A DNA stretch of 64,000 bases from Eubacteriales bacterium. Its GTDB lineage: Bacteria; Bacillota; Clostridia; Saccharofermentanales; DTU023. This document shows, piece by piece, positions 25,032 to 33,131 of this stretch. Positions within the stretch are counted from its first letter, which is position 1; each line of letters opens with the position of its first letter. The notes beneath the pieces were generated by a model that saw only the letters and a list, made by a program, of their open reading frames with translations, had not been told where the DNA came from and made no database searches. The stretch lies in NCBI GenBank assembly GCA_030532065.1, contig JAUNLW010000002.1:1-64000 (forward strand). The letters run 5' to 3'. The translations under genes were made by a program, and so were the position numbers.

Positions 25032-27686
25032 ATGAAATATTTTTCAGTCAACGAGATCCGCAAGACCTATTTGGATTTTTTTGAGTCCAAAGGTCATTTG
25101 GCCTTGCCTAGTTTTTCCCTGATTCCGCACGATGATCCGTCTATTTTGCTGATCAACGCCGGTATGACTCCTATGAAAAAGTGGTTCACCGGCGCAGAAA
25201 TTCCGCCTAGTAAAAGGGTCACCACTTGCCAAAAGTGCATTCGGACACCAGACATTGACCAGGTAGGTCAAACTGCCCGTCACGGCACCTTTTTTGAAAT
25301 GCTGGGAAACTTCTCCTTTGGAGATTATTTTAAAAAAGATGCTATCTCCTGGGCCTGGGAACTTCTGACCGAAAAATTTGAGATGCCAGCCGAGCGTCTC
25401 TATGTCACCGTCTTTGAGGAAGACGACGAAGCCTACGACCTCTGGCACAAGGAGATCGGGCTCGCGCCTGACCATATCCTGCGCATGGGGAAGGAAGATA
25501 ACTTCTGGGAACATGGCGTAGGTCCTTGTGGCCCTTGCTCGGAGATTTTCTTCGATCGCGGCGAAAAATACTCTTGTGGTCCCACTTGCCATTTCGGCTG
25601 TGACTGCGACCGTTTTATGGAAATCTGGAACTTGGTCTTTACTCAGTTCGATCGCCAGGAAGACGGCACTTACCTGCCTCTGGAGCATAAGAATATTGAT
25701 ACCGGCGGCGGTCTGGAGCGCTTTGCTATAGTACTTCAGGAAGTCGACAATTTCTTCGATGTAGATAATATCCAGGCCATCCTGCAAGCGGCAGCCAAGA
25801 TGGCAGGTGTCAGCTATGGAGAATCTGATCACACCGACATAGCTTTGAGGGTCATTACTGACCATATCCGTTCCGCCACCATGATGATCGCGGATGGCGT
25901 AGTTCCTTCTAACGAAGGCCGCGGCTATGTGTTGCGCAGGCTTTTGCGCAGAGCCGTGCGTTATGGTCGCCGACTGGGCATGCCAGAAGATTTCCTGCTG
26001 CCATTAGCTAAGATCGCCATCCAGGAATCAGTAGAGGCCTATCCAGAGCTTGGAGAGCGTCAGGAGATTATCCTCACGCATATCGCGCGCGAACAGGAGA
26101 GCTTTAACCGTACCCTAAACCAAGGTCTCTTGCTCTTGGAAGAAGAGATAAAGAAAGCTAAGGCTGCAGGTCAAGAACAGCTATCCGGTGACTTGGTCTT
26201 TAAGCTGCACGATACGTTCGGCTTTCCTTACGATCTTACGCGTGAGATCTGCGCAGAGCAGGGCCTCGCAGTAGACCACGCAGGCTTTGAAGCTGCCATG
26301 TCCAAACAAAGAGAAGCTGGCCGCAAGGCACAGCTTGCCAAATCTGCCTCCGCCTGGGAGTCAGTTGAGCTGCCGGAAAGCGTAGACCGCACCACTCCCA
26401 CGGAGTTTACCGGTTATGAGCGACTTACAGATGAGGCTAAGCTCCTGCATATCTTAGTGAAACACGACAAACAATTGGTGGATGTTCCTTCTCTGGAAGC
26501 AGGTCAAAGCGCTCTGCTCATCTTTGACCGAACCCCTTTCTATGCTGAAAGTGGTGGCCAAGTTGGTGATCGCGGTATTATCAGCGGTGAAAACTGTGAG
26601 GCACAGGTTCTGACTACAACCAAAGATGGTGACAGAATCTTCTACCATCAGGTAGATCTCCTGGACGGAGTTTTGGAGCAAGGAGAGACTTACCGCTTAC
26701 AGGTAGACCGCAAACTTAGACTGGCTACCGCTCGTAACCACTCAGCTACTCACCTTCTGCATAAAGCTTTGCGAGATACCCTTGGTAATCACGTAGAGCA
26801 GGCTGGTTCATACGTCAACGAGCATTATCTACGCTTTGACTTCCGTCACTTCCAAGCCTTAACTCCTGAAGAGATCCAACAAGTGGAAGCTGAAGTCAAC
26901 GCAGCTATCTTGGCAGACTACCCTATTTCCACCAACAATATGGACTTAGCCGAAGCCAAAGCCAGCGGTGCCATGGCCCTCTTCAGCGAGAAATACGGTC
27001 AAAAAGTCCGGGTAATCTCTATGGGAGACTTCTCACGCGAGCTTTGCGGTGGTACCCACCTGCAGAACACTTCTCAAGCTGCTTACTTTAGAATTGTGTC
27101 TGAGACCGGTATTGCCTCCGGCGTACGCCGTATAGAAGCCTACACCGGTGAGGCAGCAGTAGAGCTGTCAGCCAAAGAGCACCAGGAGCTGCTGACTGCG
27201 GCTCAGATCTTAAAGACCAACGAGCACGAGCTCCTGCATCGTCTGGAATCAATTTTAGATGAGAAAAAGCAGCTGGAGAAAGAAATCCAGTCCATCCACG
27301 CTCAAGCTGCCGCCAAGCAAGCCGGCAATTTAGCCGAAAATGCCGAAGAAGTAGCAGGTATCAAGTTAGTCTTAGCCGAAGTAGCGGCTGCAGATCCTGC
27401 CAGTCTTAGAGAAGCCGGTGACAGCCTCAAAAATGAACTGGGTAATGTCTTCCTGCTCTTAGCGTCACCTTCTGATGGCAAAGTCATCTGGCTCGCCATG
27501 GCCAGCCAAAGCGCGGTAGACAAGGGGCTCAACGCCGGCAAAATCATCCGCAACGCCGCCAAGATAACCGGCGGTGGTGGCGGTGGAAGGCCCGATATGG
27601 CCCAGGCCGGTGGCAAAGACGCTTCCAAGATCAAAGCTGCTTTAGAGGCAGCCCATCAGGAAATCATAGACACATTAAACAAGTAG
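25032..27686 (+). CDS. alaS: Alanyl-tRNA synthetase
   Basis: Full-length class II synthetase of 884 aa, charging tRNA-Ala in the cytoplasm. N-terminal catalytic core: SKGHLALPSFSLIPHDDPS and INAGMTPMKKWFTG, motif 2 region TARHGTFFEMLGNFSFGDYFK, and motif 3 GRGYVLRRLLRRAVRYGR. The editing domain has zinc motifs HSATHLLH (about 570) and CGGTH (about 672), then a C-terminal coiled coil and the glycine-rich C-Ala tail (GGGGGGRPDMAQAGGKD). ATG preceded by CAAGGAGAAGAT. Co-transcribed with the HIT protein 10 bases downstream. Confidence 0.98.
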   Translation: MKYFSVNEIRKTYLDFFESKGHLALPSFSLIPHDDPSILLINAGMTPMKKWFTGAEIPPSKRVTTCQKCIRTPDIDQVGQTARHGTFFEMLGNFSFGDYFKKDAISWAWELLTEKFEMPAERLYVTVFEEDDEAYDLWHKEIGLAPDHILRMGKEDNFWEHGVGPCGPCSEIFFDRGEKYSCGPTCHFGCDCDRFMEIWNLVFTQFDRQEDGTYLPLEHKNIDTGGGLERFAIVLQEVDNFFDVDNIQAILQAAAKMAGVSYGESDHTDIALRVITDHIRSATMMIADGVVPSNEGRGYVLRRLLRRAVRYGRRLGMPEDFLLPLAKIAIQESVEAYPELGERQEIILTHIAREQESFNRTLNQGLLLLEEEIKKAKAAGQEQLSGDLVFKLHDTFGFPYDLTREICAEQGLAVDHAGFEAAMSKQREAGRKAQLAKSASAWESVELPESVDRTTPTEFTGYERLTDEAKLLHILVKHDKQLVDVPSLEAGQSALLIFDRTPFYAESGGQVGDRGIISGENCEAQVLTTTKDGDRIFYHQVDLLDGVLEQGETYRLQVDRKLRLATARNHSATHLLHKALRDTLGNHVEQAGSYVNEHYLRFDFRHFQALTPEEIQQVEAEVNAAILADYPISTNNMDLAEAKASGAMALFSEKYGQKVRVISMGDFSRELCGGTHLQNTSQAAYFRIVSETGIASGVRRIEAYTGEAAVELSAKEHQELLTAAQILKTNEHELLHRLESILDEKKQLEKEIQSIHAQAAAKQAGNLAENAEEVAGIKLVLAEVAAADPASLREAGDSLKNELGNVFLLLASPSDGKVIWLAMASQSAVDKGLNAGKIIRNAAKITGGGGGGRPDMAQAGGKDASKIKAALEAAHQEIIDTLNK

Positions 27687-27696
27687 GAGGACCGAA

Positions 27697-28044
27697 ATGG
27701 ATAATTGTATTTTTTGCGCAATCGCCGAACACAAAATCCCTAGTGAGATCGTATATGAAGATAACCTGGTCGTAGCCTTTAAGGACGTAAAACCCATCGC
27801 GCCCACTCACCTGCTCATCATTCCCAAAGAGCACTTCAAGGATTTCCTGGAATTCAGCCAATCTCCCAAACGAGCAGAAATCTCTGAAGCCTTGATGCAC
27901 GCTGTCAATACCATTTGTGAAGAGCAAGGCATCGAGTCCTTTCACCTGCTCAACAACTGTGGTGAAGCTCACGGACAGTCAGTCTTCCATCTACACTTCC
28001 ACTTGATCAGCGGAGTGGATTTGACTAAACATATTAAGTTTTAA
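27697..28044 (+). CDS. HIT-family nucleotide hydrolase (HinT-like)
   Basis: 115-aa histidine-triad protein. N-terminal CIFC (CxxC, often zinc-binding) and the catalytic triad H98-L-H100-F-H102, after the CGEAHGQS motif. HinT proteins cleave AMP from purine phosphoramidates such as AMP-lysine and aminoacyl adenylates, so placement 10 bases after alaS, with a GTAGGAGGACCGAA ribosome site, makes sense as clean-up of synthetase by-products. Followed by a strong terminator. Confidence 0.95.
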   Translation: MDNCIFCAIAEHKIPSEIVYEDNLVVAFKDVKPIAPTHLLIIPKEHFKDFLEFSQSPKRAEISEALMHAVNTICEEQGIESFHLLNNCGEAHGQSVFHLHFHLISGVDLTKHIKF

Positions 28045-28080
28045 GGACTAATAAATCCCCAGGCTAAGCAATCTGTCAGT

Positions 28081-28112
28081 CCCCTGCTCGCTTTTGAGCG
28101 GGGGATTTCTTT
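28081..28112 (+). terminator. Terminator of alaS-HIT operon
   Basis: CCCCTGCTC (28081-28089) pairs with GAGCGGGGG (28096-28104), loop GCTTTT, then ATTTCTTTT. Confidence 0.85.
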
Positions 28113-28127
28113 TATTAGATATATAAA

Positions 28128-28152
28128 AAACCGCCGACTCAGCCGGCGGTTT
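28128..28152. terminator. Terminator of the LysM protein gene (bidirectional)
   Basis: Perfect 9-bp stem AAACCGCCG (28128-28136) with CGGCGGTTT (28144-28152); six A on the plus strand before it become a T6 tail on the minus strand, downstream of the LysM gene. Confidence 0.85.
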
Positions 28153-28191
28153 AAGGTTTTGGATTTATCAAGCCCTAAAGAAACTTGCTTA

Positions 28192-30468
28192 TTATTGTCC
28201 TGCAGGGATAGGAGGTAAGAGAATCTCCATACCCTCGGTGAGGAAGTCAGGGTTACTGATCTGCGGGTTGGCCTCAAGTACCAGGTTGGTTACCACGCTA
28301 TCGGTCCGCTGATAGTAAGAAGAGATGATGGCATAGAAGGTATCACCGGCTTTTACTACGTAGGACTGCGCTTGGGCGTTGCCCGGAGTTGAGGGATTCG
28401 GATTTTCCGTATCGGTGCCGGGTTCCGGTGCTTCTTCTAAGGTTTCGCCGGTAAGAGGATCAGTTTCCTGAGCCTTGTTGGTTTCCTCAGTGGTTTCCGC
28501 GGGAGTTGTCTCTTCTGCGGTGGTTTCCTTGGTTTCTTTGGCTTCAGTAGTTTCTTCAGCCATTGTCTCTTTTACCGAGGTGCTTTCTACCGGATTATTT
28601 TTGTCCGATCCGCCGATGAGGCGTACCAGGATGAAGATGCAGACAGCGATGATTGCTACCAGGATCACGTAGAACACGATGCGTTTGGTTTTCTCTTTCT
28701 TGTCATCTTCGTAATAATCGCCATAAGCATCATCGTAGTAATTCTGCTGATAATCGTTGTAGTACTGATCGCGATATTCGTCCTCATAGGATCCTTGATC
28801 ATAGTACTCTCCACCTTGACCTTCGTCATAGTAAGAGCCGTCATCATAGTAGCCTTGGTCTTCCTGTTGATCAGGATAATAGCCGTCATTGTACCCATCA
28901 CCGTAAGGAGGCTGGTTGGGATCGTAGTAATCGCCACCGCCATAACCTTGATCTTGGTAAGGCTCATTGCCATAACCATCCTGGTAATTGTCTTCGGGAT
29001 AGCCATTGTTGGAATATTGACCATAATCGTCTGCCGGATATTGAGCGTAATCATCAGTAGCCTGGTATTGGTCATAAGGCTGTTGATCATAATTTTGGTC
29101 GTATGGTCCAGGAGCAGCACCTTGCTGGTCAGGATAGGCATCCTGTTGGGGCTCATAACCGGCGTTGTCGTAAGGCTCGTTATAAGCAGCGTTGCCGTAT
29201 TGGTCGTAGTTATAGTCGCCGTAATTATCTGCCTGATAATTATTGTCTACCTGGTAGTCAGCATAGCCTTGGTCAGGTGTTTCCGGCTGACCATAGGCAG
29301 GATAATCACTTGCTGAAGCATAGTCTTGACCTGCGGCATAGGCCTGGCCCGCAGCAAAAGCGTCATCTTCTTCCGGAGACGTGGGCGGTACGTTTTGGCC
29401 GGGTTTCATTCCTGACTGAGGTGCAGGTGCCTGACCGTAATAATTATTCTCAGGCATATCGTTTCCACCGACCTGCAAAGCAGAGGCATCATAGCGGATA
29501 GTGGCCTGACTTTGGTCATAAGGAGGAACAAAATTCGGGTCATGCTGGGCGTAAGAGGCAGCCTGCTGATTATTGGCTGTGCCGTTAGAAGCTTGACCCT
29601 GGTATGGCGCGTTGTTGGGTCCACCGTAAGCAGGAGGAGGCGTTTGCGCATGAGGAGCATTGCTCTGTACTTGTCCTTGATCGTCTTTACTCATATCTTC
29701 CACATAATCTACATTGGCCACTAAGACTTGCAGCGAAACACCGGAACGTTTGGCCGCAGCTGCGGTTACTAAAGCAGAGGCTGCCGCTTCCTGATTTTCC
29801 GAGTCCGCTAAAATACGGAGCATTTCCCGCTGTCCGAGAATATCTACAATGGCCTTATTGCACAGGACCAGACTGTCGTAAGCCTGGATCTGGGCTAAGT
29901 TGGAGTAACGAATAGTACCTGCTACGCCAGCTGCGTAATCATGCAGGTGTTGGATAGGATTGCCATTAACATCAATGGCTTCAAAATCAAAGTCACCGGC
30001 AGTTAAAGGATAAAGCGCGTTGGAACGGTAAAGGAAGGCGCAACCGTCTGCGGTGGTTACCGCGGCGATCTCCCCTTCTTTAACGATCAAGCCTGTAAAA
30101 TAAGATTGTCTTACGCCCTCTTGGGCTAAAGTGGCTTTGCCACCTACTTCAATGGCTAAGTCTGCCAGATCGTTGATCTCTGTATCGATGGATTGAGGTC
30201 CTCGCTTAACGTCCCGCATGAGTTTTTGCATGCTGCCGGCAAAGTGAGTCTGCTCAACTGCAGTGCCGTTTTCGGCGGGATAAGCAAAGAGGGCATAAAG
30301 GAAGCCTCTGTCCTCTCGGTCGTGAGACTGCTGGGCAGCTCGACTTTCACTGGGACTGGTGAAGCGGCCATCCAGAAAATAAGCGTCAACAACCTTATCG
30401 TCAGGATAGTATCTAGCATTCACCATCGTCGCGAGTCGGGAACCCACGTAGCGAGAATTTTTGGCCAT
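28192..30468 (-). CDS. PP2C-like pseudophosphatase / disordered / TM / LysM fusion protein
   Basis: Unusual 758-aa protein. Residues 1-250 resemble a PP2C (PPM) fold: GLIVKEGEIAAVTTADGCAF then YRSN matches the 'GDSR-YL-R' strand region, YDSLVLCNKAIVDIL the 'LLCSDGL' region, and AAASALVTAAAAKRSGVSLQ the C-terminal 'A-x-x-LV...DNIT' helix. The metal-binding aspartates expected there are missing, so it is probably catalytically dead. Residues about 255-590 are low complexity, rich in Tyr, Asp, Gln, Asn, Pro and Gly. A single span follows (about 595-618), then a Thr/Glu-rich linker and a C-terminal LysM domain (about 702-755, YVVKAGDTFYAI...). By topology the PP2C-like part is cytoplasmic and LysM binds the wall. 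ATG with AGGAGGCAAGTT upstream. It may relay wall state or cluster at division sites; that is inference. Confidence 0.7.
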   Translation of the reverse strand: MAKNSRYVGSRLATMVNARYYPDDKVVDAYFLDGRFTSPSESRAAQQSHDREDRGFLYALFAYPAENGTAVEQTHFAGSMQKLMRDVKRGPQSIDTEINDLADLAIEVGGKATLAQEGVRQSYFTGLIVKEGEIAAVTTADGCAFLYRSNALYPLTAGDFDFEAIDVNGNPIQHLHDYAAGVAGTIRYSNLAQIQAYDSLVLCNKAIVDILGQREMLRILADSENQEAAASALVTAAAAKRSGVSLQVLVANVDYVEDMSKDDQGQVQSNAPHAQTPPPAYGGPNNAPYQGQASNGTANNQQAASYAQHDPNFVPPYDQSQATIRYDASALQVGGNDMPENNYYGQAPAPQSGMKPGQNVPPTSPEEDDAFAAGQAYAAGQDYASASDYPAYGQPETPDQGYADYQVDNNYQADNYGDYNYDQYGNAAYNEPYDNAGYEPQQDAYPDQQGAAPGPYDQNYDQQPYDQYQATDDYAQYPADDYGQYSNNGYPEDNYQDGYGNEPYQDQGYGGGDYYDPNQPPYGDGYNDGYYPDQQEDQGYYDDGSYYDEGQGGEYYDQGSYEDEYRDQYYNDYQQNYYDDAYGDYYEDDKKEKTKRIVFYVILVAIIAVCIFILVRLIGGSDKNNPVESTSVKETMAEETTEAKETKETTAEETTPAETTEETNKAQETDPLTGETLEEAPEPGTDTENPNPSTPGNAQAQSYVVKAGDTFYAIISSYYQRTDSVVTNLVLEANPQISNPDFLTEGMEILLPPIPAGQ

Positions 30469-30506
30469 AACTTGCCTCCTGTCATCTATTGAATCTGATT
30501 TTAAGC

Positions 30507-30515
30507 ATTATAGCA
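30507..30515 (-). promoter_or_regulatory. Extended -10 promoter of the LysM protein gene
   Basis: Minus strand TTTGC-TATAAT (-10 at 30507-30512, TG extension upstream). No clear -35. The start codon is about 40 bases downstream. Confidence 0.5.
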
Positions 30516-30585
30516 AAATCGGCTTGTTAATATGCCGTATTTTGTTTAGTGTACCGCTTTTTGCCAGGCAGGTAAAGCTTAGCTG

Positions 30586-31476
30586 CTATTTACAGCCAGT
30601 CTTAAAACCCAGGTAATATTCGGCTAAAAGCAGGTCTTCCGGTCGCGTTAGTTTTATATTATCTCGTTTGCCAGGGAATAGTTTTACAGAATAACCTGCA
30701 TATTCCAGTGCCATGAGATCATCACTTATTTGGGCCTTCTCTTCTCTCACCTGGCGGTAGGCCTGATAGAGCGCGTCAAAGTCTGCTCCCTGCGGCGTTT
30801 GCATCTGCCTTACTAAAGAGCGCTCTGGCGTAAGGCTGACCTCTCCCTGCTGGTCCAGTATTCGGATCGTATCTGTTGCTGTGATCGCGGGAGCTGCTCC
30901 CCAGGCACCTTCTAAACAGATATCCACGGCTTGTCGGATAGTCTCTCTATCAACCAGGCAGCGGGCGCCATCTTGTACCAGAACGATCAATCTTGTTTTA
31001 TTTTCTGTATCGTCAGAAGTTAAGCTTCGTTTAAGTTCAAGCTCTATATCACTACTATTTATATTGGACACAAAGTCAGGGCTACTCTTATATTGAGAAA
31101 CTGCTAGGCCATTGGCTACTTGCTCACGTAAATCCGCCAGCCAGCTTAAGCCGCGCCAGACAGATTCCTGTCTGCTCTCCCCACCATTTAAGATACCAAC
31201 GAGTTTGGAAGCTCTCAGGTATGGGGAAAGCTCTTTTGCCATTCGCTCTTGGTCTTCCGGAGAAGTGAGAACTAAGTAATAATCAACCTCTGGGCTATCT
31301 TCGAAAGCGGCGCAAGTCCTGCTGATCACCGTTTTGCCACTAATCTCCAGGAGTTGCTTGCCTCCGGCAATCCCCATCCTGCTACCTTGTCCGGCAGCAG
31401 CGATTAGGGCAAAAACTGGTAGCCTTTCTTTACTACTGGCGTTTGATAATCCGTTGTCCCTTGTATAATCACGCAT
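30586..31476 (-). CDS. ispD: 2-C-methyl-D-erythritol 4-phosphate cytidylyltransferase
   Basis: IspD of the MEP isoprenoid pathway, making CDP-methylerythritol from CTP. N-terminal AAGQGSRMG nucleotide loop (27-35), then GGKQ with the conserved Lys40, NGGESRQESVWRGL (97-110), VLVQDGARC (usual VHDAARP), ATDTIRI, MQTPQGADF, and C-terminal DNIKLTRPEDLLLAE. At 296 aa it is longer than the usual about 230: it has an N-terminal extension of about 18 residues and a polar Ser/Asp/Glu-rich insert at about 117-160. ATG 31476 has only a weak ribosome site; it lies 15 bases after radA, so coupling is likely. Confidence 0.88.
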   Translation of the reverse strand: MRDYTRDNGLSNASSKERLPVFALIAAAGQGSRMGIAGGKQLLEISGKTVISRTCAAFEDSPEVDYYLVLTSPEDQERMAKELSPYLRASKLVGILNGGESRQESVWRGLSWLADLREQVANGLAVSQYKSSPDFVSNINSSDIELELKRSLTSDDTENKTRLIVLVQDGARCLVDRETIRQAVDICLEGAWGAAPAITATDTIRILDQQGEVSLTPERSLVRQMQTPQGADFDALYQAYRQVREEKAQISDDLMALEYAGYSVKLFPGKRDNIKLTRPEDLLLAEYYLGFKTGCK

Positions 31477-31491
31477 GGACGATCCAACTTC

Positions 31492-32883
31492 TTAATCTCG
31501 AAAGAGCAAGTCAATTGCTTCACTGACTTGCCCCACGTAGAAGAGTTTTAGTTGTGGTGGGAGCTTGATACCGGCCAGGCGTTCTTCACTTTGGGCCGGC
31601 AAAAGGAACTTATTCCAGCCAAGGCGTCCTGCTTCCAGTACTCGACGCTCAGGGAAACTAATACTGCGAATCTCACCGCTCAAACCCAGTTCCCCTAATA
31701 CAAGGAAGTCATCTGGCACGTTTTTGTCTTCCAGACTGGAGACTATAGCCATGGCAGCCGCAAGGTCGCAAGCCGTCTCGTGGATCTTCAGGCCGCCAAT
31801 AACGTTGAGATAGCAGTCATAGCCTGAGAGATCGCGTTTTAATTGTTTTTCCAGAACAGCCAATAGCAGGTTTAGTCGCATGCGATCAAAGCCCTGGCTC
31901 ATGCGGCTGGCCTGCTGGTACTGACTGGGTGTGAGCAAGGCCTGTATCTCCAGGAGGATAGAACGCGTACCCTCCAAAGCAGAACTGATTACGGTACCAG
32001 GCACAGCCAGAGGTCTTCCCTGGAGCATGGCTAGCGAAGGATTGTCTACCGATACCAGTCCCTGCTCTCGCATCTCAAAAATACCCAACTCATCGGTATT
32101 ACCGAAGCGGTTTTTTACGCAGCGCAGTATACGCAGATTTTGTGAAGCCTCTCCTTCAAAGTAGAGAACCGCATCCACCATGTGCTCTAAGATTCTGGGG
32201 CCGGCAATCGCGCCTTCTTTGGTTACGTGCCCCAGAAGCACGATACATACTCCTAGGCCTTTAGCCAGGCGCAAGAGACCTCCCGCGCATTCTCTGACTT
32301 GGCTAACACTGCCAGGAGCTGAGCTGAGATCAGGCTGATAGATGGTTTGAATGGAGTCTATTACGACAAAATCTGGCTTAGTTTCCTGGATTTCTTCACT
32401 AATACGGCTGAAATTAGTAGAGGTCAATAATGATATCCCTTTGGGAGCTAAACCCAAACGGTCAGAGCGCATACGAATCTGCTGCGGAGACTCCTCTCCT
32501 GATACATAGAGAACTCTTTGACCTTGAGCCACCAAGCTGGCGGACGTCTGCAACAGGAGTGTCGATTTGCCTATGCCGGGGTCGCCACCTACCAGTACCA
32601 GTGAGGCACGGACAAAGCCTCCGCCTAAAACACGGTTCAGCTCTGGTATGCCTGTATCTAGTCTAATTTCTTCCTGACTGGCAGTAACATCGCCTAAATC
32701 TTGCAGTTGTTCCTGGCGCTGAGTACTTTCTGCCTCCAGCCAGGTGCCCCGCTGTTTGGGTTCCGGCTCTATTTTTTCTTCGACAAAGGTATTCCAGCGG
32801 CCACAGCCGGGGCACTTACCCAGCCAGCCACTGGATTCGTAACCGCACTCAGAACAAAAGAATTTGCTTTTTACCTTGGCCAT
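31492..32883 (-). CDS. radA: DNA repair protein RadA/Sms
   Basis: Branch-migration ATPase of 463 aa helping RecA-dependent recombination. N-terminal zinc finger (CSECGY...CPGC), Walker A GDPGIGKST (about 99-107), Walker B FVVIDSIQTIY, the RadA-specific KNRFG motif (about 256-260), and a C-terminal Lon-like fold (KIHETACDLAAAMAIVSS). I chose ATG 32883, where the canonical N-terminus MAKVKSKFFCSECG starts with AAGG just upstream; a longer frame from 32952 has no family support. Likely co-transcribed with ispD. Confidence 0.95.
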   Translation of the reverse strand: MAKVKSKFFCSECGYESSGWLGKCPGCGRWNTFVEEKIEPEPKQRGTWLEAESTQRQEQLQDLGDVTASQEEIRLDTGIPELNRVLGGGFVRASLVLVGGDPGIGKSTLLLQTSASLVAQGQRVLYVSGEESPQQIRMRSDRLGLAPKGISLLTSTNFSRISEEIQETKPDFVVIDSIQTIYQPDLSSAPGSVSQVRECAGGLLRLAKGLGVCIVLLGHVTKEGAIAGPRILEHMVDAVLYFEGEASQNLRILRCVKNRFGNTDELGIFEMREQGLVSVDNPSLAMLQGRPLAVPGTVISSALEGTRSILLEIQALLTPSQYQQASRMSQGFDRMRLNLLLAVLEKQLKRDLSGYDCYLNVIGGLKIHETACDLAAAMAIVSSLEDKNVPDDFLVLGELGLSGEIRSISFPERRVLEAGRLGWNKFLLPAQSEERLAGIKLPPQLKLFYVGQVSEAIDLLFRD

Positions 32884-32957
32884 CTTCCTTACTTTCTTGC
32901 TTTTTCTCAGGCTTGGGCCTAAGATATCTCTATGCCTTTTGGCAATAACCATTATCC

Positions 32958-33033
32958 GGGGATATAGCTCAGTTGGGAGAGCGCTGCCTTCGCAAGGCAG
33001 AGGCCACGAGTTCGACTCTCGTTATCTCCACCA
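32958..33033 (+). tRNA. tRNA-Ala(CGC)
   Basis: Acceptor GGGGATA with TATCTCC, D-arm GCTCAGTTGGGAGAGC, anticodon stem CTGCC/GGCAG with loop TTCGCAA (anticodon CGC), T-loop TTCGACT, discriminator A, encoded CCA. The acceptor's third pair is G-U, the identity element of tRNA-Ala (G3-U70). It is divergent from radA. Confidence 0.95.
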
Positions 33034-33036
33034 GAT

Positions 33037-33067
33037 AGCCCTGAAAGCCAGTGTTTTCAGGGCTTTT
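33037..33067 (+). terminator. Terminator of tRNA-Ala
   Basis: AGCCCTGAAA (33038-33047 region) pairs with TTTCAGGGCT (33055-33064), followed by TTT, starting three bases after the CCA end. Confidence 0.8.
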
Positions 33068-33131
33068 ACTTTTGAGCAACAAGCTGTAGGCTACTGATAT
33101 TTGAGCCATGCAGCTTTTTTCTTCCTATATT

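Noticed and set aside
25044-25865. Minus-strand 273-codon frame inside alaS
   Set aside because: It lies wholly opposite the conserved synthetase core and has no family features.
28653-29316. Several long frames on both strands across the LysM gene
   Set aside because: They are shadows of the low-complexity Tyr/Asp/Gln codons; residues are skewed (His/Arg or Ile/Val only) and have no start signals.
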